Assembly: GCA_009699165.1 (NCBI GenBank)
Contig: WLOR01000026.1
Location: 1 to 15,304, forward strand
Source of the DNA: Actinomycetota bacterium
GTDB lineage: Bacteria; Actinomycetota; Actinomycetes; Nanopelagicales; Nanopelagicaceae
Direction: 5' to 3'
DNA: 15,304 bases
Below are positions 1 to 7,623 of the stretch, in pieces; positions within the stretch are counted from its first letter, which is position 1; each line of letters starts with the position of its first letter. The notes under the pieces are model-generated. The model saw only the letters and a program-made list of their open reading frames with translations, ran no database searches and was not told the origin of the DNA. Both the position numbers and the translations under genes were made by a program.

Positions 1-2
1 AC

Positions 3-236
3 GAAAGCACACGGCGTTGGGCGGTCATTGATAAGTGTTCATCCAAAGCGGCGGTGGGTGCATCGCTTGATTTAGTGCCAAGCCTTGTGGGTGCAGAGAC
101 ATCTCGGGCTACATATTCATGTCCAACCGCAACGGTCGAACTTTGGAGTATCAATGGTGGGTCTCATGGACCAGTCTTCGACTCTAGTTTTGGTCTAAAA
201 GTTTTGGATTGGTTGTTGGCGCACCCTAAGGGTTAA
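3..236 (+). CDS. Secreted esterase of the PHB depolymerase / LpqC family, C-terminal part
   Basis: The frame is open from the left edge with no stop, so this is the 3' end of a longer gene and the true start lies outside. The visible 77 residues show the C-terminal pattern of PHB depolymerase / feruloyl-esterase-like alpha/beta hydrolases (LpqC-like): a W-A-x-x-D-x-C segment near the edge, then Y-S-C-P before a strand (VELWSI), then GGSHGP. The His of GGSHGP is the expected catalytic histidine. The two cysteines would fit the disulfide seen in secreted members of the family, which hydrolyse ester bonds in polymers or plant-derived esters outside the cytoplasm. The nucleophile serine and the signal peptide would be upstream and cannot be checked. 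The gene ends in TAA and overlaps the tail of the opposing gene by 11 bp. The family call rests on a short fragment. Confidence 0.62.
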   Translation, partial: ESTRRWAVIDKCSSKAAVGASLDLVPSLVGAETSRATYSCPTATVELWSINGGSHGPVFDSSFGLKVLDWLLAHPKG

Positions 237-1035
237 CGCTGAGTTCGATTTCAAATGTTTCAGTCCCATGAACCACATGCACCGTTGTGACTCCGGCTTT
301 TAAGGTCTTTAGTGCAGGATTAGTCGTATATGTTCCTTGATCTCCACCGGCAATAAACTGCGCGATTGCAGCATCTTCGACAACTGCGCTCCACTTTTCG
401 GGATCATCAACTGAAAACACAACCATGTCGCCTACGCTAACTGAGAGCTGCGTGGTAGTTGCAGGATCGATCATTATCGGTGGCAAGACTTGCAGGCTGG
501 TACCACTTGGCGAGACGGTCTTGAGCGATTTAGCAACGGCAAGTAACTGCGCATAAGTAATTCCGCCGATCGCCTGAACTTGAATCTCGGTTTTCTTGAG
601 ATTCTTGCCAGCCTTATTGGTAAAGATAAAGTAGCCGCCGAGTCGAGCAATGTCAGATGTTGAGCACTTTTTATATGAAGTTGGCTTGCTGGGGTCGCAG
701 TAAACATAAAGCTTGGCTTTGGCACCATTGATGGTTACGGTTTTTACTAATTTCGATAGTCCAGGATCAGAGCATTTAACTCCAGACATCGTCTCCATGA
801 TCTCTATGTAGCGTTTAGTTCCGCCATATTTTGCATAGAGCCACTCTTCAGTTCCAATGCCACATGTAAGCAGTTGAAACTTTGTTGCAGTCAGACCAAC
901 GGTGTAACTCGGTTTATAAACCGTATAGGTCAGTCCCGTCTGTGCATCTGAGTATTTATCTCCAGATCCCATTGCCACAGCAGTAAGAGGAGTAAGCATT
1001 AAGGCGCTTAGAACGATTGCAATGGCTCTTTTCAT
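226..1035 (-). CDS. Secreted four-cysteine protein of unknown function
   Basis: The 269-residue product starts with a clear Sec signal peptide: MKR, a hydrophobic stretch at residues 4-20, and likely cleavage after A-V-A at about residue 21. The mature part has four cysteines (58, 88, 113, 124), which could form two disulfides outside the cytoplasm. From about residue 185 to the end the sequence is all-beta in character: S-V-S-V-G-D, then a tryptophan, then T-L-K-A-G-V-T-T-V-H-V-V near the end. This resembles small Ig-like or chagasin-like inhibitor domains, but that is only a resemblance. I do not recognise the N-terminal domain. The start at 1035 is supported by a perfect TATAAT six bases upstream, which fits a leaderless transcript. 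The gene is divergent from the exporter gene and overlaps the tail of the esterase gene. Confidence 0.75.
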   Translation of the reverse strand: MKRAIAIVLSALMLTPLTAVAMGSGDKYSDAQTGLTYTVYKPSYTVGLTATKFQLLTCGIGTEEWLYAKYGGTKRYIEIMETMSGVKCSDPGLSKLVKTVTINGAKAKLYVYCDPSKPTSYKKCSTSDIARLGGYFIFTNKAGKNLKKTEIQVQAIGGITYAQLLAVAKSLKTVSPSGTSLQVLPPIMIDPATTTQLSVSVGDMVVFSVDDPEKWSAVVEDAAIAQFIAGGDQGTYTTNPALKTLKAGVTTVHVVHGTETFEIELSVNP

Positions 1036-1047
1036 TCATTGATTATA
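1036..1047 (-). promoter_or_regulatory. TATAAT -10 box for a probable leaderless transcript
   Basis: On the minus strand a perfect TATAAT occupies 1047-1042, followed by six bases and then the ATG at 1035-1033. Initiation about seven bases after the hexamer would fall on the A of the start codon. Leaderless mRNAs of this design are common in actinobacteria. No good -35 box is seen at the usual distance. The TGGC just before the hexamer is close to, but not exactly, an extended -10. Confidence 0.5.
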
Positions 1048-1082
1048 GCCAAGACAAAGCAATGGGTAGGATTGAATACATT

Positions 1083-2282
1083 ATGGCCGATAAAGTGGGG
1101 TTTTTTAAAAGAGTTATCTCTCTGTTTTCAGAGCGTAAAAGCTGGGTACGGCAGATTGGCGTTGCCGGTATAGCTGGTGCAGTTTCGTGGCAAGTCGGAG
1201 ATTTACTTGTGAAAAATGGTGGAGTGGTAGCGGCAATTGTCTGCACCCTTTCGATACGGATCTCTTTACACAAATCACTTCGTGAAGGTTTTGGGCAGAT
1301 AATAGGTACAGCAATCGGTGCGAGCGTGGCCTTGACCGCCGTTGAACTATTTAACTTCGGCTTTATCTCAGTGGGAATCACGATAGTGATGTGTGCAGTT
1401 GTTGCTCGAGCACTTCACTTAGGAGAAGTAGCTTCAATCAATGTTCCCGTTACAGCCCTCATAGTTATTGGTCCAGGCTTATCTGAGAGCACTGCAATTC
1501 ATCGCCTTAGTTCAACGCTCATCGGTGCATCAATCGCAATCTTTTTTTCTTACTTCTCTCACGCCAAAACCCCCGTGGGTCGCTCAATTGACCAGATTGC
1601 AAGCGTGAGCGCAAAGGCTGCCGATCTCTTGGCCCACATGTCCGAAGGCGTTGCATCAGGGTATTCACAGCAAGATGCAGGTAATTGGTTAGCAAAAGCT
1701 CGTTTATTGATCGAGGAGATTCCTGCCATTCGAGCGCAATCAGTTGAGGCACGTGGACATGCTCGTTGGTTTCCAAATGCAAGGAGAGATGAAGCGCAAG
1801 AGATTTATATCCAAGGAATTGCCCTTGAGCATACTGTTGTTCAGATTCGCACAATTGCGAGAACATTATTTGATAGCGCGGTTAGCGGTGGTATCGCAGA
1901 TTCAACTCAAAAAGCAATCGCCGTGGCGCTCTCTGCTGCAAGTTATGCAATCTCCTCACGATTTGAAGATACTGACCTGAGCTTCGATGACTCGCATCAG
2001 AGTGCAACGAGTGATGCTCGAGATGCAAGCTCTGCCCTTGCCGAAACTCTGATAGGGGATGCAAAAGATGCCGACCAAGAACAGATTGTGCGCGGTATTT
2101 CTCTTGCTGCAAATATCGATCGAATCGCAGACTCTTTGGATCAGAGTTCACCTGCTCTTCGAGATGTGATTACACCAGATGAGCCAGAGGCGGGAAAAGT
2201 TCTGCGGATTTCAGTGCGTGCACAACTTGCACAGTTGGTCAAGGCAATATCTAGGCGAATGCGCACAATCTTTCGTAGGTAA
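1083..2282 (+). CDS. Aromatic acid exporter / FUSC-family membrane protein
   Basis: The product is about 399 residues from this start. The first ~160 residues are hydrophobic and hold about six membrane segments, beginning at W-V-R-Q-I-G-V-A-G. They include the charged loop with K-S-L-R-E-G-F-G-Q and the G-T-x-I-G-A-S pattern typical of the ArAE_1/FUSC group. The remaining ~240 residues are soluble and mostly helical, as expected for the cytoplasmic part of the family. Known members are linked to export of aromatic acids or similar organic acids across the inner membrane; the substrate here cannot be read from the sequence. I chose ATG 1083, which has AGGA at 1068-1071. An in-frame ATG at 1062 and a TTG at 1017 are possible, but 1017 would run into the divergent gene. 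The gene stands alone, with about 100 bp before korA. Confidence 0.72.
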   Translation: MADKVGFFKRVISLFSERKSWVRQIGVAGIAGAVSWQVGDLLVKNGGVVAAIVCTLSIRISLHKSLREGFGQIIGTAIGASVALTAVELFNFGFISVGITIVMCAVVARALHLGEVASINVPVTALIVIGPGLSESTAIHRLSSTLIGASIAIFFSYFSHAKTPVGRSIDQIASVSAKAADLLAHMSEGVASGYSQQDAGNWLAKARLLIEEIPAIRAQSVEARGHARWFPNARRDEAQEIYIQGIALEHTVVQIRTIARTLFDSAVSGGIADSTQKAIAVALSAASYAISSRFEDTDLSFDDSHQSATSDARDASSALAETLIGDAKDADQEQIVRGISLAANIDRIADSLDQSSPALRDVITPDEPEAGKVLRISVRAQLAQLVKAISRRMRTIFRR

Positions 2283-2382
2283 GACGATTGAAAAGGGCTA
2301 ACTCTCATCGCATGCTTAAAGTGTTCTAAGAGATAGCAGAAAAGTACTGACCTGCACGTCCCGCAGTGGCAGGATGTCACAC

Positions 2383-4215
2383 ATGAGCAAACCAACTATC
2401 GCCGTTAAATCCGTAATTATCAGATTTGCTGGCGATAGCGGAGATGGAATGCAGTTAACAGGCGATCGATTTACGATGGATACTGCGAGTTTGGGAAATG
2501 ACATATCTACACTTCCAAACTTTCCTGCCGAGATACGCGCACCTCAAGGTACTTTGCCTGGCGTCTCTTCTTTCCAGCTACATTTTGCAGACCACCATGT
2601 TCGTACCGCAGGGGATGCTCCAGATGTTCTGGTCGCCATGAACCCTGCGGCGCTTAAGGCAAATATCAAAGATATTCCGCGTGGTGCAACAATCATCGTA
2701 GATAAAGATGAGTTCACTTCTCGCAACTTATCTAAAGTGGGCTATGAGATTAATCCATTAGATGATGGATCTCTCAGTAGTTACAAAATTCATCCAGTGG
2801 CATTGACTTCAATGACAGTGGCAGCCCTTGCCCACCTACCTTTATCTCGTAAAGAGGCCGAGCGCGCAAAAAATATGTTTGCACTCGGGCTACTTTCCTG
2901 GATGTATCACAGGCCAACCGATGCCACCGAGGCATTTTTGAAAGCTAAGTTTGCAAAAAAGCCCGATATTTTGGAGGCTAACTTAGTTGCATATCGCACT
3001 GGCTGGAATTACGGAGAGACAAGCGAAGACTTTGCCACCTCATACGAGGTGGCTCCAGCACATATGCCACCAGGAATGTATCGAAACATTGGTGGAAACA
3101 TTGCACTTGCATACGGGCTTATTGCTGCAGCACAACAAAGTGGGTTAAAACTTTTCTTGGGTTCGTATCCGATCACACCCGCTTCAGAGATTCTTCACGA
3201 ACTTTCAAAGCATAAGAAATTCGGCGTCATTACTTTTCAAGCCGAAGATGAGATTGCCGCTGTCGGGTCAGCTTTAGGGGCCTCTTACGGAGGAGCGCTA
3301 GGAATAACCACGACATCTGGGCCAGGCATCGCTCTCAAGAGCGAGATGATTGGTCTTGGCGTGATGCTTGAACTACCACTAATTATTATCGATGTTCAAC
3401 GTGGCGGCCCATCAACAGGCTTACCAACCAAGACCGAGCAGGCAGATTTGCTGCAGGTGATGTTTGGTAGAAATGGTGAATCACCGGCCGCAGTTATTGC
3501 AGCATCAACACCCAGCGATTGTTTCACTATGGCAATGGAAGCAGTTCGTATCGCAACCACATATCGCGTTCCAGTATTTTTATTATCAGATGGATATATT
3601 GCTAATGGTTCAGAGCCGTGGAAGATTCCAGATGTTTCGACGTTGCCAGATTTATCGGTGGAGTTTGCACTCTCACAAGATAATTTCCTGCCATATCTGC
3701 GTGATCCACAAAGCTTGGCCCGTCCATGGGCAATTCCTGGCACTGCGGGTATCGAACACCGAATTGGTGGAATTGAAAAGCAAGATAAGACTGGCGAGAT
3801 TAACTATGAGCCCGCAAATCACGACTTCATGGTTCGTACACGTCAAGCTAAAGTCGATGGAATTGCTGTTCCAGATTTAGAGGTCGATGATCCAACTGGG
3901 GATGCAAAGCTCTTGTTCCTCGGATGGGGTTCGACTTATGGACCCATCGCATCGGCAGTTGAAACTCTGCGAAATAATGGAGAAAAGATTGCACAGGCAC
4001 ACTTGAAATACATCAACCCGTTTCCATCAAATCTAGGTGCAGTTCTCAATAAATACGAAAAAGTTATTACACCTGAAATGAACCTGGGACAGTTAGCAAT
4101 GCTCCTGCGATCAAAATATTTGAAGGACATAGTTGGATACAACATGGTGCGTGGTCTGCCTTTTACTACCGCCGAACTAGTTGAAGCTGCGATGGGGGTA
4201 CTTCATAATGACTGA
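2383..4215 (+). CDS. korA: 2-oxoacid:ferredoxin oxidoreductase, fused gamma-alpha subunit (probably 2-oxoglutarate)
   Basis: KorA pairs with KorB to oxidise a 2-oxoacid, most likely 2-oxoglutarate to succinyl-CoA and CO2, reducing ferredoxin. About 610 residues, the usual length for the gamma-alpha fusion. The N-terminal gamma-like domain (about 10-190) carries G-D-S-G-D-G-M-Q-L. The alpha domain follows, with YPITP at residues 262-266, then Q-A-E-D-E and T-S-G-P-G, and D-V-Q-R-G-G-P-S-T-G-L-P, all hallmarks of this family. A C-terminal domain resembling transketolase domain 3 contains the G-W-G-S segment. There is no ferredoxin domain. I chose ATG 2383 because AGGA lies eight bases upstream; ATG 2374 (three residues longer) has no well-placed ribosome site. 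The 3' end overlaps korB by 8 bp. Substrate preference (2-oxoglutarate rather than pyruvate) is inferred from the mycobacterial-type layout. Confidence 0.9.
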   Translation: MSKPTIAVKSVIIRFAGDSGDGMQLTGDRFTMDTASLGNDISTLPNFPAEIRAPQGTLPGVSSFQLHFADHHVRTAGDAPDVLVAMNPAALKANIKDIPRGATIIVDKDEFTSRNLSKVGYEINPLDDGSLSSYKIHPVALTSMTVAALAHLPLSRKEAERAKNMFALGLLSWMYHRPTDATEAFLKAKFAKKPDILEANLVAYRTGWNYGETSEDFATSYEVAPAHMPPGMYRNIGGNIALAYGLIAAAQQSGLKLFLGSYPITPASEILHELSKHKKFGVITFQAEDEIAAVGSALGASYGGALGITTTSGPGIALKSEMIGLGVMLELPLIIIDVQRGGPSTGLPTKTEQADLLQVMFGRNGESPAAVIAASTPSDCFTMAMEAVRIATTYRVPVFLLSDGYIANGSEPWKIPDVSTLPDLSVEFALSQDNFLPYLRDPQSLARPWAIPGTAGIEHRIGGIEKQDKTGEINYEPANHDFMVRTRQAKVDGIAVPDLEVDDPTGDAKLLFLGWGSTYGPIASAVETLRNNGEKIAQAHLKYINPFPSNLGAVLNKYEKVITPEMNLGQLAMLLRSKYLKDIVGYNMVRGLPFTTAELVEAAMGVLHND

Positions 4216-5209
4216 TTTAACGCTCAATAAGAAGGATTTCACATCAGACCAAGAGGTCCGTTGGTGCCCTGGATGTGGTGATTACTCAGTCTTATCAACG
4301 ATGCAGTCTTTCTTGCCCGAGCTTGGAGTACCACGGGAAAATATAGTGTTCATATCTGGCATCGGCTGCTCGTCTCGTTTTCCCTATTACCTAAATACAT
4401 TTGGAATGCACTCAATTCACGGTCGCGCTCCGGCGATTGCATCGGGTCTTGCTATTGCACGTCCAGATTTAACTGTATTTGTGATTACTGGTGACGGAGA
4501 TGCATTATCAATCGGCGGTAACCATTTGATTCATGCGCTAAGACGAAATGTTGAACTAAAGATCCTACTTTTTAACAATCGAATCTATGGCCTCACTAAA
4601 GGTCAATACTCACCAGCGAGTGAGCAGGGAAAGATAACTAAGTCCACGCCTTATGGATCCTTAGATACCCCATTTAATCCTGTCTCTCTTGCAATAGGAG
4701 CCGAAGCTACATTTGTTGCTCGAAGCATCGATAGCGATCGCAAACATTTAACGCAGATTTTGCGGCAAGCTGCAGCCCATAAGGGATCGGCACTGATTGA
4801 GATATATCAAAACTGCCCAATCTTCAACGATGGCGCATTTGATCAAGTTAAAGATAATGAGACTAAAGAGGGATCACTGCTTCAAATGGTTCATGGCCTA
4901 CCGATTAAGTCATCTACTTTTGGCGTTGTCCGCGATGGTGCTCGCCTCAAACTTGCCGAGCTATCTACGATAAATGAGGCAGATGTAGTAATCCATGATG
5001 CCCATGATCTAGATCCATCATATGCATTCGCACTTTCACGCCTATCGGGATCTAGCCTTGAGCACACTCCGATTGGCGTTTTCCGTGACGTTGAACGCCC
5101 AGGATACTCAGCCATGGTGAATGACCAACTGAGCTCAATCATCCAGACCCAAGGGGTGGGGGATTTAGGCAAGCTACTCAACTCGGGTGATACGTGGGTA
5201 GTTGATTAA
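4208..5209 (+). CDS. korB: 2-oxoacid:ferredoxin oxidoreductase, beta subunit
   Basis: This is the thiamine-diphosphate subunit of the KorAB enzyme. At 333 residues it is a normal length for the family. W-C-P-G-C-G-D lies at residues 19-25, G-I-G-C-S at 51-55, and the TPP/Mg motif G-D-G-D-A follows, then N-N-x-I-Y-G-L-T-K-G-Q. Cysteines 20, 23, 54 and 203 (in Q-N-C-P-I-F) have the spacing expected for ligands of the single [4Fe-4S] cluster in this enzyme class. The start at 4208 has GGGGGT about nine bases upstream and gives the conserved N-terminus; an in-frame ATG at 4181 would lie deep in korA and add nothing conserved. The 8-bp overlap with korA points to translational coupling. No hairpin terminator was found after the TAA. 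Confidence 0.9.
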   Translation: MTDLTLNKKDFTSDQEVRWCPGCGDYSVLSTMQSFLPELGVPRENIVFISGIGCSSRFPYYLNTFGMHSIHGRAPAIASGLAIARPDLTVFVITGDGDALSIGGNHLIHALRRNVELKILLFNNRIYGLTKGQYSPASEQGKITKSTPYGSLDTPFNPVSLAIGAEATFVARSIDSDRKHLTQILRQAAAHKGSALIEIYQNCPIFNDGAFDQVKDNETKEGSLLQMVHGLPIKSSTFGVVRDGARLKLAELSTINEADVVIHDAHDLDPSYAFALSRLSGSSLEHTPIGVFRDVERPGYSAMVNDQLSSIIQTQGVGDLGKLLNSGDTWVVD

Positions 5210-5257
5210 ATCAGCACCGCAGTTGCAATAATTTCTTAAAAAACCAGCTCTAATCCC
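5210..5257. other. Gap after korB, nothing recognised
   Basis: This AT-rich stretch between the korB stop and the -35 box shows no convincing hairpin followed by a T-run, so some read-through from korAB into the sugar operon is possible. Confidence 0.4.
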
Positions 5258-5292
5258 TTGACACCGCTGCCGAAAAAGTAGAGTCTTTCACT
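5258..5292 (+). promoter_or_regulatory. Candidate promoter of the sugar operon
   Basis: A perfect TTGACA lies at 5258-5263. The best -10 match is TAGAGT at 5279-5284, four of six consensus bases, with a rather short 15-bp spacer. Transcription would start near 5291, right at the left edge of the palindrome described next. The -35 is convincing; the -10 is less so. Confidence 0.45.
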
Positions 5293-5310
5293 ACTGGAAA
5301 CCTTTCCAGT
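5293..5310. promoter_or_regulatory. 18-bp palindrome, probable LacI-family operator
   Basis: ACTGGAAACCTTTCCAGT has perfect 8-bp arms around a central CC. LacI-family operators often have the form TGGAAA-CG-TTTCCA; here only the centre differs (CC). It sits just downstream of the promoter candidate and 46 bp before the binding-protein start, where a bound repressor would block initiation or early elongation. The LacI-family gene at the other end of the operon is the natural candidate to bind it. Confidence 0.6.
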
Positions 5311-5356
5311 TTGGGGCCAATATCGGTGCGGCTCAAAAGCTCTTAGAGAGGTTCAT

Positions 5357-6694
5357 ATGAAAATTCGAGGTAAAGCATTTGCCGTGGGCTGTGCAGCCGC
5401 GGTGCTATTAACGTCATTGAGTTTTACAGGGGCATCGGCCTCGATGTCACCTAAGAAAGCATTCCCAACTAAGCCAGTCACATTAACCATGTGGTGGTGG
5501 GGCGATCAGGAAGCACCTGGCGCAAAGTTATGGGTAGATGACACAGTCAAGGCTTACAAAAAGAAGCATCCGAATGTAACTATTAAGACCGTACTTCAAA
5601 CAACCGAAGGATTAGTTCCAGCATTTGCAGCCGCAGCCGCAGCAAAGAAGGGTCCAGATCTTCAATACTTCTGGGGTGGAATTTACGCCCAGCAACCTGG
5701 TTGGGATGGTCAGATCGCGCCAGTTTCAGATTACATTCCCGCCTCTGAACTAAAGCACTACATCAATGCGAGCACAGAGCTTTCCTACCAAGGAAAGACT
5801 TGGACGGCTCCTTGGTATGTGAATCCATCATTTCCAGTTCTTGCTCGCACAGATGTATTGAGTAAGTACAACCTAACTGTTCCAACAACATGGAAAGATC
5901 TACTTAATGTTTGCGACGTATTGAGTGCGCAAGGCGTGCCAGCACTAGCAGGCGGCGTTAAGGATGGATGGTTCGGAGGTTGGCTCTATTCAATCATCGG
6001 TGCGCAATCGGTTTCATCGAGTAAAGATGTTGTCGCCGCTGTCACAGGATCACAGAAATTCACAGATGCAAAGCATGCAGACTGGTGGACTCGCCTTCAG
6101 GAGACTCAAGAGCACAAGTGTTGGAACTCAGATATTGGTTCACTTGAACTCTATCAAGCACAGCAGTTATGGAAGGATGGAAAGGCAGCTATGACAGTAG
6201 TTGCAGGTCCAGATGCTCCAAACTTCGCTAACGCAGTGGGTGCTTCAAAAGTTGTTGTCATGGCAATGCCTAAATGGGGCAGTGGACCATTTGCTGGCAA
6301 GATGGGCAGCACCTCGCAGACAATTGGAATCACAAAGTGGAGTAAGAATAAAGAGGTCGCTGCTGACTTCTTGATGTTCTCACACGAGAAAGCCCAACTT
6401 AATAACTGGTTCAAGCGCACAGGATCTATGCCAGCCGATGATCGTTTTGATTTGGCTAGCGTTAAGGACCCTGTTAAGAAGGCACTCTTCCAGAGCGCAC
6501 TTCCTGGCGGACCATATCTTGAGAACTTCATCCCTGCTCAGTTAGATACTGATGCTGTATTTACAAATGTTCAGCTAGTTCTTAACGGAACCAAGACTGG
6601 CAAGGCAGCAGCTGCAGATATGCAGGCATTGATGGAGAGGTTACGCAAGACTGATCGAAATCTCGTAAAGAACTTCACTGCTTGGAGTAAATGA
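5357..6694 (+). CDS. ABC transporter sugar-binding protein (family 1 solute-binding)
   Basis: This secreted binding protein captures a carbohydrate for the two permeases that follow. At 445 residues it is typical of family 1 sugar-binding proteins. It has a Sec signal peptide (MKIRGK, then a hydrophobic core, then likely cleavage after G-A-S-A near residue 29). The mature start contains V-T-L-T-M-W-W-W-G, the usual first strand with a tryptophan-rich, sugar-stacking region. Later there are N-P-S-F-P-V-L-A-R-T-D-V-L and M-G-S-T-S-Q-T-I-G-I, matching the hinge and ligand regions of the family. Cys13 is too early and in the wrong context for a lipobox, so how the protein stays at the cell surface is not clear. 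The ribosome site GAGAGG lies about five bases upstream of the ATG. The stop overlaps the next gene as ATGA. The exact sugar cannot be deduced. Confidence 0.88.
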   Translation: MKIRGKAFAVGCAAAVLLTSLSFTGASASMSPKKAFPTKPVTLTMWWWGDQEAPGAKLWVDDTVKAYKKKHPNVTIKTVLQTTEGLVPAFAAAAAAKKGPDLQYFWGGIYAQQPGWDGQIAPVSDYIPASELKHYINASTELSYQGKTWTAPWYVNPSFPVLARTDVLSKYNLTVPTTWKDLLNVCDVLSAQGVPALAGGVKDGWFGGWLYSIIGAQSVSSSKDVVAAVTGSQKFTDAKHADWWTRLQETQEHKCWNSDIGSLELYQAQQLWKDGKAAMTVVAGPDAPNFANAVGASKVVVMAMPKWGSGPFAGKMGSTSQTIGITKWSKNKEVAADFLMFSHEKAQLNNWFKRTGSMPADDRFDLASVKDPVKKALFQSALPGGPYLENFIPAQLDTDAVFTNVQLVLNGTKTGKAAAADMQALMERLRKTDRNLVKNFTAWSK

Positions 6695-7623
6695 TTAAAT
6701 CCGCACCGACGGACTACCGTTTCACCGCCCCTAGAAGCTTAGGGGCGGTGTTCGGCCGTCTAAAGAACACTGGGCCGCTCTTTTGGATTATGCCAGCAGG
6801 CCTATGTGTTCTTCTTATCTTTGGCTACTCAATTATTGATTTGGTACAGCAGTCATTTAAGTACCAAGGAGATTGGGTGGGCTTTGAGAATTTCAACTTA
6901 GTTTTAACTGATCCGCTTTTTCAAACCGCGATATTTCATAACTTTTTACTTCTGTTCACAGTCCCAATACTTGCAACCCTGAGTTTCTTATGTGCTGTCT
7001 TGCTCTTTGAAACACGAAAAGGAATGAAGTTCTATAGGTCTGCAGTATTTCTTCCCTATATTTTGCCTATCCCGGTTGTTGGAGTTGTTTTCGGTCAGCT
7101 TTTGCAACTGAACGGCGCACTTAACTCAGCGCTGCGTGCGATGGGTTTTGAAAGCCTTGCATTGGATTGGCTTGGAGATCCCGGACAGGCGCTTTGGACA
7201 ATGAGCGCGATCATTATTTGGAAGGAAGTTGGATTCGGCACAATATTGATATTGGCAAGGCTAATCTCACTTCCTTTAGAAACTCTTGAGGCTGCGCGCA
7301 TTGATGGAGCCGGTTTCTTTAGACTGCATTTGCAGGTAACGCTGCCCCAACTTCGCTCAGTCATTCTCTTCTACATCATCAATGAGGCGATAGTTATGGT
7401 TTCTTGGGTGTTCAACTATGTCTACGTGATGACTAATGGGCAGGGCGGACCTGGCAATGCAACAGTTGTATCCGAGCTATACATATACAGAAGTGCCTTT
7501 CAGAACAAGGCCCCTGAACTTGCGGCAACGGCTGCGCTTCTTTTATTAATGGCAACGCTTATTTTCATCGTCGGTTTCTTTAGAATTCAGTCGAAGGCGA
7601 ACAAAGGTGCCTTAGATGAGTAA
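6691..7623 (+). CDS. ABC transporter sugar permease, MalF/UgpA type
   Basis: The 310-residue product is the first of two membrane subunits of a carbohydrate importer. It has about six hydrophobic segments, the first near residues 30-50 (F-W-I-M-P-A-G-L). The EAA loop, which contacts the ATPase, begins at residue 200 with E-A-A-R-I-D-G-A-G and continues to the L-P-Q-L segment. This is the standard MalF/UgpA arrangement. The ATG overlaps the stop of the binding-protein gene (ATGA), and the 3' end overlaps the next permease by 8 bp, so translation of the three transport genes is probably coupled. Confidence 0.9.
   Translation: MIKSAPTDYRFTAPRSLGAVFGRLKNTGPLFWIMPAGLCVLLIFGYSIIDLVQQSFKYQGDWVGFENFNLVLTDPLFQTAIFHNFLLLFTVPILATLSFLCAVLLFETRKGMKFYRSAVFLPYILPIPVVGVVFGQLLQLNGALNSALRAMGFESLALDWLGDPGQALWTMSAIIIWKEVGFGTILILARLISLPLETLEAARIDGAGFFRLHLQVTLPQLRSVILFYIINEAIVMVSWVFNYVYVMTNGQGGPGNATVVSELYIYRSAFQNKAPELAATAALLLLMATLIFIVGFFRIQSKANKGALDE

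Noticed and set aside
1017..1082. Longer N-terminus of the exporter from TTG 1017 or ATG 1062
   Set aside because: TTG 1017 overlaps the divergent gene and has no ribosome site; ATG 1062 also lacks one, while 1083 has AGGA upstream. ATG 1062 is not fully excluded.
2351..2366. Short inverted repeat CTGC...GCAG before korA
   Set aside because: Arms of only four bases with a long loop; too weak to call an operator or terminator.
4891..5181. Open frame on the minus strand inside korB
   Set aside because: It lies fully antisense to conserved korB sequence, has no ribosome site or recognisable protein pattern, and is explained as a shadow frame.
5393..5395. Cys13 of the sugar-binding protein as a lipoprotein anchor
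   Set aside because: The residue lies before the hydrophobic core and lacks a Leu/Val/Ile at the lipobox -3 position; a normal Sec cleavage site after G-A-S-A fits better.
6154..6531. Open frame on the minus strand inside the sugar-binding protein gene
   Set aside because: Shadow of a well-supported gene, no signal or domain pattern of its own.
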